Shown: piece by piece, positions 45,481-58,214 of the stretch | Numbering within the stretch: the first letter of the stretch is position 1 | How the letters are laid out: the number at the start of each line of letters is the position of its first letter | NCBI GenBank assembly: GCA_027924585.1 | Contig: BSBM01000179.1 | Location: 11,570,501-11,634,500 of the forward strand | Direction of reading: 5' to 3' | Length of the DNA stretch: 64,000 nt | From: Larix kaempferi | Lineage: Eukaryota > Streptophyta > Pinopsida > Pinales > Pinaceae | Program-made: the position numbers and the translations under genes | The notes under the pieces: model-generated | Database searches by the model: none | The model's input: the letters and a program-made list of their open reading frames with translations, nothing else | What the model was told of the DNA's origin: nothing

Positions 45481-46380
45481 CTATAGTACCAAAGCCTGAG
45501 GGATTACATCAAAATGATCAACTTTAGGATGAAGATCAAAGTTGAAGGACGTGATGGAATCTTTAGGAACAAATTCATCATCACGGGAGTTGAAAATTCT
45601 AGAAGCAGAATCAAACTTAGTAAGAACACCAATTTGTGGATCTATAGGAAAGTCCAAAGACTCAACATTGGTAATATCAGATTCCAAATTCAAATCAGGG
45701 AAGGAAATAACTGCAACTGGATCAATGTCCAAATGAATGGAAGACTGCATTATAGACTCTTGGAAAACTTCATCAGAAGGAAGTATATCATCCCAGATAG
45801 AAAACATATCTAAACATTCAGATGGAGGTATTACCTGGTAAAATGCTGGGACCCAGTTCCGAGAAGGTAAGCATGAATTCATAGGCTTCATCTCAATAGA
45901 AATTGGACTCAAGGAACAATATGCCACATAATTTTCTTGTGACATGGTAGTGCCTACTGACGAGGGATATAGTTGGTTTACAGTTGGGTAATAAGGAGGA
46001 TCAACAAATGCAAGCTGATCAATAGTGACAATGTTTTTGTTATGAGTAAAATGCATCATACGAGAGAGCGTAGACACCACAGCATGCATAGCATATACGT
46101 AAGCACACCCGAGGATCATATCAAATTCCATAGGGTCCTTTAAAACCATAAAATCAACTAAGATTGTTTTTCCACCCAAAGTAACAGGTACCTGAGGGAG
46201 TAATCCCACCAGTTCACTAGGTCTTTTATCGAAGGTCAATGGCCAATTAACAGTTGGAACAAGGTTAGGGAAACCTAAATATCTCCAAGCATAAGGGGAT
46301 AAGATACTAACATAGGCTCTTTCATATACAATACATCGATGAACCACATGGTTCCTGATATCAACCTTTATCTAGAAAGG
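45481..46380 (-). pseudogene. G1 protease region
   Basis: A 288-codon open frame (46,347-45,481) that begins with GTG, so its natural start lies upstream. It shares with A and B the segment after the protease active site: VTLGGKTILVDFMVLKDP, FDMILGCAYVYAMHAVVS and MMHFTHNKNIVTIDQLAFVDP. The active-site region reads IVYERAYVSIL where A and B have DEGAS, so the catalytic aspartate is lost. The C-terminal part is acidic and unlike A/B. Confidence 0.75.
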
Positions 46381-47960
46381 TGTAGACGAAGGAAGACGAG
46401 GCCCAGCTAGACTATTCCAATCACAGGAAATGATTCTAGAGCTTGGTAGGGGTTCACTCAGTCCAAATGAAGTGCCCCCATTTTCATAAACATCCGAACT
46501 GGTAATGCAAAAAGACTTCAAGGGTAGGTGCATCAATGTCTGAAGGACTGATGGGATCGGTCGAAGATTGCATCGATTCGATCACTTCACTCTCCGAAGG
46601 AAGAGTGGGGCTGAACAAAGACTATTTTGGTTCAACCACTTCATTAACCAAAGGTTGACTAGGCTGTTGGGAATCTATAGAAAATTCAGGAGCAGAGGAT
46701 CCTTCAAACATAGACCACACTCTTCGCACCTCTGGAATAGCAGGGAATAGGTGACTAAGGTGATCTCCCTTATAAAGTTTGAAAGGGAACTTTGGCTTGC
46801 ATCCTATAATCTTAGACTACTTTACAACAATAGTACTCTCAGCATGACTAGCATTAGTTGAAATCTTGCCCCCATAATTACTTGCAGTGGCTGGTTGCTC
46901 AGAAGCAGAAGATGTTTGAACTACGGACCACACTTTTTGCACTTATGGAAGTACAAGGCACAAATAGGTCAGGTGGTCTCCCTCACGAAATTTACAAGGG
47001 AACTTAAGCTTCTGTTTATTAGGTTTTTCGACAATGTCAACTTTCTCAGCATCACCTGCAGTGGTTGATTTAGTGTCTCCAGTATGACTCACAGTAACTG
47101 GTGACTTCTCATTAATATGACCAGCAATGATCAATGACGTGTCCTCAACATGACCAACATTGGTTGAAGACATACTTTTAGTATGATTCATAGTGACTGA
47201 AATTTTTCTTTCAGCATGACTTCCTGAAGCTGGGTAGGTGCCCCCAGCATGACTTCCAGAGGTTGGGTGGGTAGGTTCAGTATCATTCACAGCGACTGAA
47301 ATTTTTCTCCCAACATGACCTCTAGAGGCTGGGTAGGTGCCCCCATCGTGACCTACAGAGGCTAGGTAGGTGCCCCCAGCATGACCTCCAGAGGCTAGGT
47401 AGCTGCCCCCTTGCTTTGGAATCTTCTTCCTATTCTTCCATTGTCTATTCCTTTTAGACTGTTGGTTACTAGTATTACTACTTTCACCACATGAGGTAGA
47501 AGGAGGAGGAGAAGACGTTACTGGCAAAGAAGTCATAGGGTTCTGATGCTCTTGATGTGAGGTTCTTAATTGAGAAGCATCAGGATCATGTAACGCGTTT
47601 GGAGTGGAAAAAAACCAAACCGGTAGCCCTATAGTGAATCCTAGAAGATTCAAGGTAGCCATTAAGGGAGTACCAATGTTCCCAATGAACAAAAAATCAC
47701 AAGGAGCCCCTTGGACAGGGGTCCCTTGATTGGTGCTCGCCAGAATTCTATCCATAGTTTCCAACTCAGTGAGTAAGGAATATCTAAGGGCAACTAATAA
47801 CAAGTAGCACAAAGAGCACACCACTAGAAAGGTCCTAGGTAAACCAAACCAAGAAAACAAATTGCTTCCAAAGGCAAGTCTGGGATGATAAGGGCCTAGA
47901 ACAAACCAATGTAGGATGAAGGATAGTTACCCAAGGTCCAAAATACAGATTCTTCGGATG
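46381..47960 (-). pseudogene. G1 gag / linker region
   Basis: Minus-strand frame of 305 codons (47,860-46,943, starting at a TTG). It contains PLMATLNLLGFTIGLPVWFF, closely like MATLSLPGLTLGLPIWY of element A, but here it lies upstream of the protease instead of downstream. It also has a run of about 13-residue repeats (SGGHAGGTYLA type) and a worn zinc knuckle CKFREGDHLTYLC. A second worn knuckle follows at about 46,790-46,700 (PFKLYKGDHLSHLF). Stops and a frame change separate it from the protease. No clear capsid domain remains. Confidence 0.6.
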
Positions 47961-49784
47961 CAAGCGTTTGAATCACCAACCGCCCTCCCAAATAACTGCA
48001 AGGGATTTCCTCCCATGTTTGTCCTAGGTATGGTGGAAATAGCCTTCCACCATCACCTATGTATGAATCTGAGAGTCTAGATACTAAGGTTACCAACCTT
48101 GCAAAGAGGGTCTGGTGGGACATTCACATGTCAAATCAATGCGCATGGGCAAGGTAACAAATCCTGAAACTAAAAAGCACCAAAAGGTACTAATAATTTC
48201 CCGTACGCACACAGATTCTGGTATATGCTCAATTGAATATCGGAGGGGTATCTCCTCTACTCAATCTCGCACATCCTCATTCTTAAATTCAGTTTGAGTG
48301 GAGCTTCTTGGTTCACCTTCTACAAAGATGGATTTTCTCCCTAGAAGAATGACACCTATTTTTTGATAAGTTTGAGTGATCTTGTAGGAGTTAATTCACA
48401 ACTCCCTACCTCCACAATCCTGCTTATGCTATTAGGTGTGTTTCTAAACTAGAATAAAACCTAAGATCCTATGCAACTTACTGATTGCATGCTTTAAAAA
48501 TGTACTTTAAAACTTTTAGAAGAAGTAAAACAAGTGCAACTAAAGAAAGAAATCCTTTAACTGGAACATGAAGCACTTGATCACCACAAATATGTACTCA
48601 CCCACTCTCGATTTATTTTCAATGCAATTCCTAAAGATATAATCTGGAATGCATATGAAAAATTTATGTATCTAATGTAATTTTTAGTTTTTCGAATGCA
48701 AAAGGTAAAAATTTAAATTATAATGTGCAAAATCAAACTCAAAACCTAAGCATGCAACTACTCAAACAACTAGTTATGCAAAAGAAAATTTCTTGTTTTT
48801 TTATGAAAAGCACTCCTAGATCCTTTAAGCCACCTGCAAAGTATTCTACAAACACTAATTTAATTTTTTATGCATTTTTAAGGTGAGAACAAAACTGAAA
48901 CTCAAAGTAACATATTACCAAAGAAAATGCAAAAAAATTCAGACCTCCTTATTAAACAGTGAAAGCAACCATAAACTTTTAGATTCTTATGATGTAAGCA
49001 TGCCAAAATTTGGAAAAGCATACACCAAGGAATTTTGGACCCAATCAAATCAAAGGACCTACTAAGAAATATGGTTTAGTAAAGCTAGGTCTGCACACAA
49101 ACAGTGCAATCAAGGTTTTAAACAACATAAAAGACACTCAAGATTTCACTACAAAAGAGAGACCAAAAGCATAAGGAAGGACAAGAAACCAATCAAATAG
49201 ATACAAATAGGGTGAAATAGACTCGATAGGTTCCAAATCCATTCAAAATGGAGCAAGTAGATTTAGTTAGACTCAAATTAGGGTAAAAAACACCAAACTA
49301 GTTCACAAACCCCCAACTTGGGTCAACAAGCCCCAAATATTTCCAAACAAGCCCAAAATGATTAAAGAAGATCCCAAACATCAAAATAATATCAATCAAG
49401 AGACAAGACACCACTTCCAAAGGGTCCTACACAGACCTAGGATCAGCATGGACTACAACAACTGCAATCAAGAACCCCTTAAAGAGTTTCAAAATTGAAA
49501 ATATCATGCTCACGAGGTACCCGCGACTATAAAAAGGGCACAGGTGCGAGGGACCCATGGGTATAAGAGGATTAAACCCGGGAATATATCTCAAACCCGT
49601 GACTATAAGTATTACAAACTCATAGGTATGCAGAAAAGTCCCAAAAAATGCAAAAAATCCAACTCAAAAATTGAACAAGGAAAATTCTAACAAAGCTTAA
49701 TGACTGGTCCTAACATGAAATTAAACTCAGACCTTCAAATATACTAGAAAAAATTCCCTTGGATACCCCAAATCAGATAGACTT
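47961..49784 (-). mobile_element. G1 leader (untranslated)
   Basis: From about 48,225 rightward it aligns with the two halves of the second leader (14,641-15,371 and 33,655-34,484). It holds the empty target of element B: GTGAAAGCAACCATAAAC around 48,958-48,975. No frame is convincing. Confidence 0.7.
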
Positions 49785-49803
49785 CTCCCCAGTGGAGTCG
49801 TCA
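49785..49803 (-). other. G1 primer binding site
   Basis: Minus strand TGACGACTCCACTGGGGA, one mismatch from the TGGCGACTCC core of the other copies, close to the LTR start at 49,808. Confidence 0.65.
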
Positions 49804-49807
49804 GTTC

Positions 49808-50466
49808 TGTTCTTAGGAAAAATGTCCTATAGCAGGGGAGAGACTACCAACGTACAGGGGTAAAGATAGACATACAAGGTTCTGCGAATACAATTACTAA
49901 GCAAAGAGATTAGGGTTAGAAGGTGGTGTACCTTATTCAAAAGGTTGATCCAAGCCTTTCTCTTCCTTTCTCTTCAATGCAACAACCTACAAAACAGCTT
50001 TAAACCTTTTTCAAACCAATTTGACTACAAATAAAAAATTGATATTTATAAGGAAACAAAACATCAAATTGTAATTAGATCTGCAACATATATGAAAAAA
50101 TCATATTTGGAAAAGGAATAATTTCTGATCTTTATTAATGAATGAAGCAAGTACATCAAAGTATACCTTTCTTCAAATACGACACTTCATGAAAACAAGA
50201 TTAAAGGTCTCCTTCTCCTCTTCTCCAAGGATCCCAACCTCTCATAAGATGTGCTAGGGTTTACTAGAAACTAGGGCATAAATTACGGGGATGTGAGCCT
50301 CAATTCCTCTAGCATAAAACTATAATGGGCTTGATATCCTTTCATATGCCTCTCCCCTTGTATTTATGGCAAGGCTAGGAGGGCAGGTTCGAAAGGTAGT
50401 TGGCTTGGGAATTTAAGGTAGTTTGAATAATTGCCCTAACTAATCCAAATTCGAGTTTTTTATATA
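49808..50466 (-). repeat. G1 right LTR, inner part
   Basis: Aligns with 34,508-35,125 of the middle LTR, plus a 39-bp extra stretch near 50,285-50,325. Interrupted at 50,466 by copia-3. The bases ATATA at 50,462-50,466 are the left duplication of that insertion. Confidence 0.85.
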
Positions 50467-51155
50467 TGTGAGTATTTTGATCACAGAAGATCTAGGAGCT
50501 ATGGAGAACCTCACAAAATCGAATTAATTTGCAAATACAGTGGAAAAACTTGAAAAAGATGATAATTTTACACACAATGTATGCTGAAACCTTTGATTAA
50601 CTGACTGTCTAACATGTGAAAATGTTAGTAACAGGTTTTTATTACATCCATGAGAAAATCGAGAGCATTAGGTGGCTCAAGCTGAGTGTACAAGTCATCA
50701 ATGCCAAATTGGCCTCAATCCCCCCTAGGTGGGTCCAACTCAATCCCAATCACCCCAAACAGCCACGAATTCTGGTGTGGAGGTGGCTGAAGCATGCTGG
50801 GTCATTAATTAGCTCAATGCAAGCGTGGGTGAGCAAGTAGAGGAGGTTTGGGGGCCCAAGGGAGCATTAAATGCTCCAAATCTAGCCAAAAAAGGGCAAA
50901 AATCCACCCTAGCGCCCTTGGTCAACTAAAATTCCCCAAAACAAGGAGAGAGGGCGCACCAGCAATAAATGAGGGTGCACTTGTGGAAAAAACTGGAGGC
51001 TGGGTGAACTGGTTTGCTTGGAAGTGGGTGTGAACACTCTCAAAAGTGGGTTTTTGACCAACTATAGTCACTTAATCCAAAACATGGTTTAATTAAGCAC
51101 ATGGGCAATTAAAAATTTATGGATTATGGTACTAAGTGTGGTTACTGTTCTAACA
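50467..51155 (-). repeat. copia-3 3' LTR
   Basis: 689 bp, TGTGAG...TAACA on the plus strand, same length as its partner. Confidence 0.97.
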
Positions 51156-51168
51156 CCCCCCCTTAACC
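51156..51168 (-). other. copia-3 polypurine tract
   Basis: Minus strand GGTTAAGGGGGGG directly precedes TGTTAGAAC, the LTR start. Confidence 0.9.
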
Positions 51169-51350
51169 ATAACTTTGTACATCTCATGAAAGATAAGTGG
51201 GAGGCCTTGGCAACAAAGGCTCAAGTCACCTCAATACAAACAGAAATTTTATTTGTCCATATGAACCGAGGAAAAGAAGTAAAACCTCATGGGATAAAAA
51301 CTTCCCTCAAAAATGGACATGGGGATGAACCTGCAATTAAATTGCAGCAA

Positions 51351-54300
51351 TCACCATCCATCACTCACTCCAAGCAAATCTCTCAAGTGAGTGAAGGTCT
51401 TCTCAGTAAAGCACTTGGTGAAAATGTCTGCAGTTTGCTCGGTGGATGGGCAATACTGCAATGAAATCACCCTGTCATGCACCAAGCCCCGAATGTAATG
51501 CATGTGGATCTCAATGTGCTTTGTTCTTTGCCTCTGTACTGGATCAGTAGATATCTTGATGGAACTTTGATTATCCACCCAAATATTGGTTGGAGAATCA
51601 ATAGCAACACCAAACTCCCGAAGAATGCCTTGCAACCAAACACACTGTGTGGCTGCATTCACTGCTGCCCTATACTCGGCCTCTGCTGATGAAAGAGAAA
51701 TTGTATGCTGTTTCTTGCTTGACCAGCAAATAGGACCTTCAGCAAACATAAACACAAAACCTGAAGTGGACTTTCTATCGATGGGATCTCCCTCCCAATC
51801 GGAATCAGAAAATCCAGCTAGTTGAAGTGAAGAACCAGCTGCATAGTGTACCCCAAAGTTCTTTGTTCCTTGGACATAATGAAGGATCCTTTTGGCTGCC
51901 TTCCAATGGATCTCATGTGGCTGCTGCATATACCTTGCTACAGCACTTACAGCATAAGACAAATCAGGTCTTTTATGTGTAAGATACAACAAACTTCCGA
52001 CTAGCTGCCTGTAGAGAGTACAATCCACCAATGGAGAGTCTTCAAATTCACCTAGTTTTATGCCTGAAAGGAATGGGCACTTGGCTGCCTTACATTCAGC
52101 CATTTTAAACTTGAATAACAGGTCTGAAGCATACTTAGATTGACTCAGCAATATACCTCTCTCAGATTGCTCAATTTCCAAACCCAAAAATTGCCTTAGC
52201 AATCCTAGGTCGCTCATGGCAAATTCACTGTGCAAAGAAGCTTTAATTGAGCCAATTTGTTTGGTGCAGCTCCCTGTAATTAAGAGATCATCAACATACA
52301 GTACAATGACCTTCAAATTACCATCACAATGCTGCAAGAAAACATTTGGATCATACTTGCATCGACAGAAACCAATTGAGAGCAAAAAAGCATCCATTTT
52401 GGCATACCAAGCCCTGGGGGCTTGCTTGAGTCCATAGAGTGATTTCTTCAACCTGCATACAAGTGTGGGATCCTCTTGGAATCATTCAGGATGCTGCATA
52501 TATATCTCTTCCTGTATCTCACCATGCAAGAATGCACTTTTGACATCCATGTGGTGAACTTCCCAACCTTTACTAGCTGCCATGGCTAGAGCTAGTCTAA
52601 TTGAATCCATCTTTGCAACCGGTGCAAAGGTCTCTGTATAATCCACACCATGGATTTGTGAGTAGCCCTTAGCCACTAACCTAGCCTTATACTTCAGATC
52701 AGAACCATCAGCAACAGGTTTGGTTCGAAAAATCCACTTACATTGCACAAGTTTCCTCTTGGGAGGAAGAGGCACCAAATCCCATGTTTTGTTCTCTTGG
52801 AGAGACTGGAATTCTTCTTGCATTGCTGCTCTCCACCTTGGATCATTATGAGCTTCCTGATATGATGTTGGATCAGATCCAATCATCATATAACAGTGAT
52901 CAGCAATTTCACTCTCATTAGCAAAGAAAGCATTGATTGTTTGAGATCTAGTCTTCCTAGGCTCTTGGGGATTGCCTGCCAATTCACCTGCAGCTTCTAT
53001 GATTTTTTCAGCCCACTTGGGCCTTGATGGTGACTCATGTACAGAAATGTCATCTTCAGCCATGTCATCTTCAGCAATATCAGAAAAATCAGAGGTAGAA
53101 TCATCACTAATCTCATTAAGGTGTGGAGGAGAGGAGCTTTCCCCCGGTGCAAGCTCAAAATCTGGAATTGGTTCTTCTTCGAATTGCACACTTCTCTCAA
53201 TGAAAGTTTTGAGTGTGGATGTGTAAAAGAGCTTATAGCCCTTTGTGTCCTCACCATATCCAACCATGATACATTCCCTGCTATGTGGCTCCAAAGCCTT
53301 CCTCTTTTCTGATGGAATTCGAGCCCATGCTCTAGACCCAAAAATCCTGAAATTTGACACATTTGGTTTTTGGCCAAACCATGCCTCATAGGGGGTTTTT
53401 CCTTTTACTGATTTGTGAAAGGCTCTGTTCTGAATATGAGCAGCACAATTGATGGCTTCAGCCCATAGCTTAGGGCTTAGATCCCTAGCTTCAATCATGC
53501 AAGTAGCCATCTCCTTGAGAGATCTATTTTTCCTCTCTGCCACACCATTTTGCTGAGGTGTGTAGGGGATTGAATGTTGCATTTGGATGCCACATTCCTC
53601 ACAAAGGTGCTGAATGTTGTTATTCACATATTCCTTTCCATTATCAGTCCTAAGGATCTTTATCTTATGACCACTATGGTTCTCCACTAGGGCTTTCCAA
53701 ATCTTCAATTTCTCAAACACTTCTGACTTCAATTTAAGGAAGTAAACCCAGCAGAATCGAGAGTAGTCATCTATGAATGTAAGTACATACCTTGATCCAC
53801 CATATGATGGAGTGGTAAGAGGACCAATGAGGTCTGAATGTACCAATCCAAGTGGTTGAGTGGCTCTCCTTGCCATTCCCTTCTCATAGCTGCGCTCAGG
53901 ATGCTTTCCAACTACACACCCAATGCATGCACCATTTGATGATCTGATTTCTGGAAGCCCTTCCACCATCTCGTCCTTGTGCAATTGCTGGAGATATTTG
54001 TAGTTCATGTGGCCAAATCTTTCATGCCACAACTTGGAGGTCTCGTTGGCATGAGAGACAAGAGCATGGTCACTAGAATTTGGAATGAAATTTGAGAATT
54101 TGTACATTCTCTCATCATGATCTGCATACCCTACAGCCACAACTTGATTTGAAGAGATTTCTGAGATTTCTACCAAATCTGGAGTGAAAGTCACTCTCTT
54201 GGCTTCTCCTGTATGGGTCATTTGATAGACTGATAGCAAATTTGCAGCCAATGAAGGTACATAGAGCACATCACTGAAATAGCCATGCTCCATGTCAATC

Positions 54301-55379
54301 CTACCAATCCCCTTGGTCTGGATTTCTGAATCATCTCCCATTCGAACTGTTGGGACACCATTCGAATGCATAGAGGAGAAGAGCTCTCTGGATGAAACCA
54401 TATGTCTGGAAGCTCCTGAATCAATGATAAAGGATGAGGGATTCGAAGTACCTGCTACCAAAGCATGACACTTCTCCTTATTGTCAGGGTTTGAGGTGCT
54501 CTCCTTCTTCCTTGCGCCCTCAGGGACTGGGATGTTGTTCTTCTCCAGCAGCTGCGCCATTGAGTCAATGGTTTTCTTCATACATGAGCTCTCTGGATGC
54601 CATCCCCTATGACAATAGGTGCATTTGGTCTTTTCCTTTCCCTTCTTGTCCTTCTCCTTTGACAGATTCGAACCCCCATCTGCAGACTTGGTCTTGTCAA
54701 ACTTCCTCTTCTCTTGCTGCTTCGAATTCTTGGCTTTCTGCTTTCCTTTGCTTGCATTTGAAACACCCATTGCCAATGCTTGGTCCTTTGATTTTATGGT
54801 GCCCATCTGAACTAGTTTATCCTGCTCCTGAGTGAGACACTCCATGAAGGTGGCTAGTGATGGCATTTGCCAATTTCGAAGGGTCATTTTGGCTGAGTGA
54901 AATGTGCTAACAAATACTGAAAACTCTGGGCCTAGCTTCGAAAGGATGGACAGAATCAGTTGTTCCTCCTTCTTAACAATTCCACATTGTTGCAGTTGAA
55001 GCACCAGTGACTTGAATTTCGTGAAGAACTCCTGGATGGTTTCAAAATGCGCTGGGCTCAAGCTAATGAGCTCGTTTTCAAGCTGGTGGCCTCTCAGTTC
55101 ATCAGTTTTCCCAAAGAGTGATTCTAGCTTCACCCATACTTCATTGGGGGTTGTCAAACTGTCTGTATGAAACAAGAGTTCCCTTGAAATGCTCAGGCAT
55201 AGCAATCCATAAGCTTCATCAAGTCGATTGTAGTACTTTGCTTTCTCCACAGCAGAATTTGGCTCCATTTCTGTGCCCATGGTCACTCTATAGAGACCCT
55301 TAGATCTCAGCTTGATGACCATCTCAGCCTTCCAATCGAAAAAATTGAAGGGTGTGAGCAACATTTGGTTTTCTTCCAT
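51351..55379 (-). pseudogene. copia-3 gag-pol polyprotein (one in-frame stop)
   Basis: Frame from ATG 55,379 (an upstream TTG also opens the frame) to 51,351, 1,343 codons. Order: UBN2-type gag (codons 1-190); CCHC knuckle CTYCHRGWHPESSC (about 250); retropepsin FIIDSGASRHM (about 317); pre-integrase zinc domain (LWHERFGHMN ... CIGC); integrase core with HSDLIGPL, TDNGKEY and PQQNGVAERKNRSL; RT from about 843 with VRLVAKGYSQ-like and HHMDVKSAFLHG motifs; TGA at 52,484-52,482 (codon 966); then LYGLKQAPRAW, catalytic YVDD, and RNase H with GFSDSDW, SSAEAEYRA, DNQSS and ADIFTK. All catalytic residues I can check are present. The stop lies between HMDVKSAFL and YGLKQ and cuts RT before its active site. 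Confidence 0.95.
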
Positions 55380-55506
55380 GACTGCTGCGTTAATGGTGAG
55401 AAAACTACTGAAACACCTGCAAAAAACACTCAATTTTTATCTGGAAATCCTCTCTAGAATGCAGTTCAACGCTCAATATTGACCTGCAACTCACTAACTC
55501 CATGAT

Positions 55507-55519
55507 GGCTCTGATACCA
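55507..55519 (-). other. copia-3 primer binding site
   Basis: Minus strand TGGTATCAGAGCC starts at the base next to the LTR, the initiator tRNA-Met type. Confidence 0.95.
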
Positions 55520-56208
55520 TGTGAGTATTTTGATCACAGAAGATCTAGGAGCTATGGAGAACCTCACAAAATCGAATTAATTTGCAAATACAGTGGAAAA
55601 ACTTGAAAAAGATGATAATTTTACACACAATGTATGCTGAAACCTTTGATTAACTGACTGTCTAACATGTGAAAATGTTAGTAACAGCTTTTTATTACAT
55701 CCATGAGAAAATCGAGAGCATTAGGCGGCTCAAGCTGAGTGTACAAGTCATCAATGCCAAATTGGCCTCAATCCCCCCTAGGTGGGTCCAACTCAATCCC
55801 AATCACCCCAAACAGCCACGAATTCTGGTTTGGAGGTGGCTGAAGCATGATGGGTCATTAATTAGCTCAAGGCAAGCGTGGGTGAGCAAGTAGAGGAGGT
55901 TTGGGGGCCCAAGGGAGCATTAAATGCTCCAAATCTAGCCAAAAAAGGGCAAAAATCCACCCTAGCGCCCTTGGTCAACTAAAATTCCCCAAAACAAGGA
56001 GAGAGCGCGCACCAGCAATAAATGAGGGCGCACTTGTGGACAAAACTGGAGGCTGGGTGAACTGGTTTTCTTGGAAGTGGGTGTGAACACTCTCAAAAGT
56101 GGGTTTTTGACCAACTATAGTCACTTAATCCAAAACATGGTTTAATTAAGCACATGGGCAATTAAAAATTTATGGATTATGGTACTAAGTGTGGTTACTG
56201 TTCTAACA
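55520..56208 (-). repeat. copia-3 5' LTR
   Basis: 689 bp. Nine substitutions and no gaps against the 3' LTR by eye. Confidence 0.97.
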
Positions 56209-56213
56209 ATATA

Positions 56214-56545
56214 TTTTTTCAATATTTATAAGGATACCCGCGACTATAGCATAGGAAAACCATCAAGTGACTCGTGACTATCCTAACTTGCAGCTAGCAA
56301 GTGTAAATTTTCAAAATATACCCGCGGGTTGTCAATGTAGACACCCACGGCTAACCCGCATGTTGGCAAGCATAAGAGTCGCGGTTATGCTCTAAAATAG
56401 GCAGAAAAAAATAATTTTTTGAGGAAAGGACTGCAAGGCTCAGCTCCAAGTAATCTAGGTTCAAGTAAGTTCTTCCATCCATAGTGTCCTTTTGTGTGAC
56501 CGACAGGGCAATGTGGTCACGGACAGAGAAGTGCTAATTTGACCA
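56214..56545 (-). repeat. G1 right LTR, outer part
   Basis: Resumes the LTR interrupted by copia-3 and aligns with about 35,123-35,459. It ends in GACCA, so in element orientation the LTR starts TGGTC. Flanking DNA to the right differs from that of the middle LTR, as expected for the outer end. Confidence 0.85.
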
Positions 56546-56594
56546 ATAACAATATTCTAATTGGACTAAACATCATATTTAAATTCTCCTTTCG

Positions 56595-56596
<2 letters not shown>

Positions 56597-56677
<81 letters not shown>
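56597..56677. repeat. (TA)n microsatellite, about 40 units
   Basis: An uninterrupted run of TA of about 80 bp, 50 bp outside the G1 LTR. Confidence 0.97.
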
Positions 56678-56679
<2 letters not shown>

Positions 56680-57240
56680 ATCCATAATCCACTGATCCTA
56701 TTGATGACAAAGAAAAGTCCCAACCAAAGGACCTAACCTAATCCAGTAAGAGAAAGGGAAGAACCCACCCTAAGCAATCAATGCTTATTGCACACTTGGT
56801 TTTTCAGGGTCATTTAAAGGAAAAAAAAGATGAAGATGCATTTGCATTTGGACATTGCTTGCATGTGGTATTTTTTGGAAACACTTTTGGCACATTGGTG
56901 ATTTTGTCTACTCATTATATATTGAGATTGTCTATTATAGGTGCATTAATCAGAAAAAGATCAAAGTTGTAATTAGGTAGTGAAAGAGTATTTTAGGGTT
57001 CATTTATTGCATGTTGTATACTCAATGCCAACTTCATATGCTCTTGAAAATCTTATCTATCACATGCTGACATTTTTTAGTAAGCAATTGGTTGCTTGAT
57101 TACAGTTATTAGTTTAATGATTTATGTTATATTTACCATATCATTTTTAAGACTAACTGCATAAGGATAAAAGGGAAAAAATATCCTAAGATCAAAAGTA
57201 CTTGGTATTGCTTATTGCAAGTAGGTAAATAGGCCATTAA
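56678..57240. other. Spacer between G1 and element H
   Basis: AT-rich DNA with no gene or repeat that I can define. Confidence 0.45.
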
Positions 57241-57854
57241 TGTGGGGACCTAATCCACCCCACCTATACATTTCCAACCTTGCATACTTGTTTCCCTATA
57301 TGTGTTGAAATATTGTAACTTCAAAGAATATTATATTTGTATATTATTTATTCCGGAGATGTTCCATACCTCTGATGTGATTATACTATAAATCCGGAGA
57401 TGTTTATTCCTCCGAGTTGGGTGTGGTAACTAGGGTTATTAGACCCACCATGTGGGGGTCGGCCCAGTTAGTTATAATGGGGTATTTAACCTAATGGTTA
57501 AATACGAGCCTACATGTACTTGTGTAAAATACATATCAGAGTAGTGTATAAATAGAGGAGGTGTGTTCCTCATTTGATACACTCACTCACTTGAGGATAG
57601 CGCACTTGTGGAGGAGAGGTCTGCTATTGTGGAGGAGGAGATCATGTCTCAGGGTTTCATCTTTGTATATTGCTGGTCATCTATATTGAGGAAGCTTTGC
57701 TGGGTTTTCTACCCCATGAGGGTTTCCCAGGATAAATCTCTGTCTCTTGTGTTTATGTTGTGCTTGTTGTTTCTTCAGTGATCCTGTATATGCTATTATT
57801 GTGAAATGGAATGTAATGCTGCTATTTTCTGTCTTAGCATATTAAATCTTAATA
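57241..57854 (+). repeat. Element H 5' LTR
   Basis: About 614 bp from TGTGGGGACC to the base before the primer site. It contains a TATA box at 57,547. The 3' end reads TTAATA where TAACA would be usual. No second copy exists in the window, so the start is set from the TG after ATTAA. Confidence 0.65.
57547..57554 (+). promoter_or_regulatory. TATA box of H LTR
   Basis: TATAAATA followed by GAGGAGG, about 300 bp before the LTR end. Confidence 0.55.
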
Positions 57855-57866
57855 TGGTATCAGAGC
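57855..57866 (+). other. Element H primer binding site
   Basis: TGGTATCAGAGC, perfect initiator tRNA-Met type, directly after the LTR. Confidence 0.9.
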
Positions 57867-58214
57867 TAACCTGAAGGAAGACAAGGTATGGCACTAACAA
57901 CACTTGCTTTACTTGCGACAATTTAAAGGTTAGGGTTTTACATAGCAAAAAACCAGTCATCGTATCACTTTCGCTATAAATCCGTTTTGGCAAAGTTTTC
58001 GGATCTGAAATTGTTACAGGACGAAGATTAAATCTCCAGGTACCTTGTGTCCAAAGGACAACCTCTAATTCGTTGTACTTTGTGATTTATGATCTGTGCA
58101 ATATAGGGTTTCTGCCTCTTCGAGATCTGAGTCAAAATCAGGTGACCTTGGGAAAAAGGTCATATCTTGGGCTAGGAAGCTCCAAATGAAATTTCGTAAA
58201 AAGTGACAGGTAGT

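Larger units (their letters stand above)
50467..56208 (-). mobile_element. copia-3: young, nearly intact Ty1/copia element
   Basis: 5,742 bp with two 689-bp LTRs, initiator tRNA-Met primer site, polypurine tract and perfect target-site duplication ATATA (50,462-50,466 and 56,209-56,213). The uninterrupted target is seen in the middle G1 LTR near 35,118-35,132. LTRs differ at nine positions by my count (1.3%), so the insertion is recent relative to everything else here. The single gag-pol frame has one in-frame stop. Confidence 0.97.
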
